Assembly: GCA_023052935.1 (NCBI GenBank)
Contig: CM041298.1
Location: 4,444,063-4,508,062, forward strand
Origin: Piezodorus guildinii
Taxonomy: Eukaryota; Arthropoda; Insecta; Hemiptera; Pentatomidae
Length of the DNA: 64,000 nt
Direction: 5' to 3'
Position numbers and translations under genes: made by a program. Each line of letters starts with the position of its first letter. Position 1 is the first letter of the stretch. Under the pieces are notes generated by a model. That model saw nothing but the letters and a program-made list of their open reading frames with translations. It made no database searches and was not told the origin of the DNA. Of this stretch, positions 62,791 to 64,000 are shown piece by piece.

Positions 62791-63159
62791 GTTTTTTTTC
62801 TTTTCTTTTTTTCGATTACAATTATTTATTATTTAAAATAATAAATAAAAATCTAGCCGTAATAAAACGAATTTTTCCTGAACTTTGCTAAATCTCATAC
62901 TAAGAAGCAATGCTTGCATAACTCGGACCTTGAAGCACACTATTGACATTAAGCCCAAGATATCATTAGCATTGACGATGACTGCAATACAATGGTGGGA
63001 GGACAGGTAGTAAATATACACCAAGCGTCCTTTAGTTTAATAACGATCCTTTCACTAATTGATATTGCTTCTCAAACTTCCTTTTCTTATGTAAACTGTA
63101 CCTCGTCAAGAACAATAATATCCATCCTTAATAAAATATACAGAAATCCTTAAAACTAC
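62791..63159. other. Unassigned sequence
   Basis: A 63-codon minus frame (62833-63024) has no recognisable motif. Confidence 0.3.
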
Positions 63160-63870
63160 AAATTTTATTTTTGTTTATTTGAGTACAATAAGTAAATATG
63201 CAGATTGAAGAAAAGTCACGACAATATCCCGAGAAAGAACTACCCACTGGTATCACTTCACTATTTTAAGGCAGTAGGTCCCGAGGCCACCTTCTTTTCA
63301 GTCGCCTCGGAGGGTTATGAGGAATATCTTAGGAAGATAGATTACGGACATGTGGGTTTGTGTAGGCAGGGAGTTTGGAATGAAAAGAGTTATATCTATC
63401 AGGGCTAGTTCTGCAACAAATGGGATGTTGAGGTCATTCCATTATGGAGTTGATTTGTGACAAAATAAGAGGCATTCAGGATTGTAATTTGGATTGTAAG
63501 GATTGGATGCGAGAGGAATTAGATGGTTTAGTAGAGTCCCAAAGCTCGATTCCATATGTCCAAATAGGTCTGATAATGGTGATTTAAATGAGTCTTTTGT
63601 AATATACTGGAAGTTTTAAATGTTTGTCCAGTAAGTGTTGTAGTAATCAGTATCTTCGAGCAGTTTCTTTTCGTTTCAGTCTTTTATGAGGATTCCAAGT
63701 AAAGCGCTTGTCAAGATGGAGACCTAGGTATCGGATTTTTTCTACAGGAGTAAGTGTGTTAAAGGATACTGGAGGAGGGGGGACAAGAAGTCATCGGTGT
63801 GTGACTAAGGCTAAAGGTAATTTGGTCTAAATCAATCCACCAATTTTGACACCATTCCTCAATGGCTGTG
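63160..63870 (-). mobile_element. Jockey-like LINE 3' part
   Basis: Minus copy from its tail (TTTGAGTACAATAAGTAAAT) through the C-terminus (TTTTCAGTCGCCTCGGAGGG), thumb (TTTCGTTTCAGTCTTTTATG) and IEEWCQNWWID codons at about 63850. It joins a plus-strand piece within 30 bases. Confidence 0.7.
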
Positions 63871-63889
63871 GTGTGGAACGAAAGGGTTT

Positions 63890-64000
63890 GGAATGCAGTA
63901 AAACTAATAATTTAAATTTCCCTGTCCGCCAGTTTATTTCAACTCATTACCAATTCCTCTCTCAGATACAGTCCGGTATCTTGGCTTACTGTTAGACAAA
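63890..64000 (+). mobile_element. Jockey-like LINE fragment running off the window
   Basis: Plus frame reads KTNNLNFP, then PVYFNSLPIPLSDTVRYLGL and LLDK, the RT segment following the YADD box, of a subfamily different from 32958-33479. It continues beyond the window end. Confidence 0.65.

Noticed and set aside
1..64000. CRISPR array
   Set aside because: Repeats are dispersed, long and in both orientations; no short regularly spaced direct repeats, and the genome is eukaryotic.

Overview
The window looks like intergenic or intronic DNA from a repeat-choked, AT-rich arthropod genome; a hemipteran-type insect is plausible but the sequence alone does not prove it. Evidence for a eukaryote: tRNA-derived SINEs with internal pol III boxes, several clades of non-LTR retrotransposons, mariner/Tc1 and hAT-like elements, long poly(A)/poly(T) and (AT)n tracts, and no operon or ribosome-binding-site organisation. 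No complete host gene is recognisable. The only host-like coding signal is one 76-base candidate internal exon at 30093-30168 (+), between a strong 3' splice site and a 5' splice site.

The dominant component is one dispersed repeat of about 0.9 kb, called DR1 here, in more than 15 full or partial copies on both strands. One end reads TCTGGTGCGGGC after an A-run. The other end is a palindromic AT hairpin closing in GTAAGTGAAAGT, whose inverse ACTTTCACTTAC lies just inside the first end. DR1 copies serve as landing pads for other elements and record the order of insertions.

Layout. 0-9 kb: DR1 copies, a Tc1 transposase relic, SINE1, a 1.3-kb retroposon-like insert, a Helitron-like end and a long inverted repeat at 7.7-8.06 kb. 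9-16 kb: LINE/mariner fragments and an almost full-length RTE-type LINE (12072-15187, minus) with a 15-bp target-site duplication. 16-30 kb: three tRNA-SINE families, LINE-B 3' fragments, a 429-bp inverted-repeat element, DR1 copies and a deleted mariner. 30-37 kb: Jockey-like LINE copies in both orientations, one interrupted by an RNase H-bearing LINE, and an hAT-type MITE inside a SINE2. 37-50 kb: DR1 copies carrying Jockey and LINE-B insertions, a mariner deletion derivative and a LINE tail with an (ATTCT)n end. 51-56.7 kb: a nearly complete 5.67-kb two-ORF LINE of the I/R1/Loa type (three-knuckle Gag; endonuclease, RT, RNase H) inserted in a DR1 copy. 57-64 kb: SINE1 copies, a LINE-B inside a SINE1, an 856-bp inverted-repeat element inside repeat DR2, and more Jockey fragments.

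All transposon reading frames seen are frameshifted, truncated or internally deleted, so no autonomous element appears intact. The most informative content is the set of nested insertions with exact target-site duplications, an empty-site paralogue, and shared deletion junctions. Target-site duplications were read by eye from the sequence. Family or clade names come from general knowledge of motifs, with no database search.
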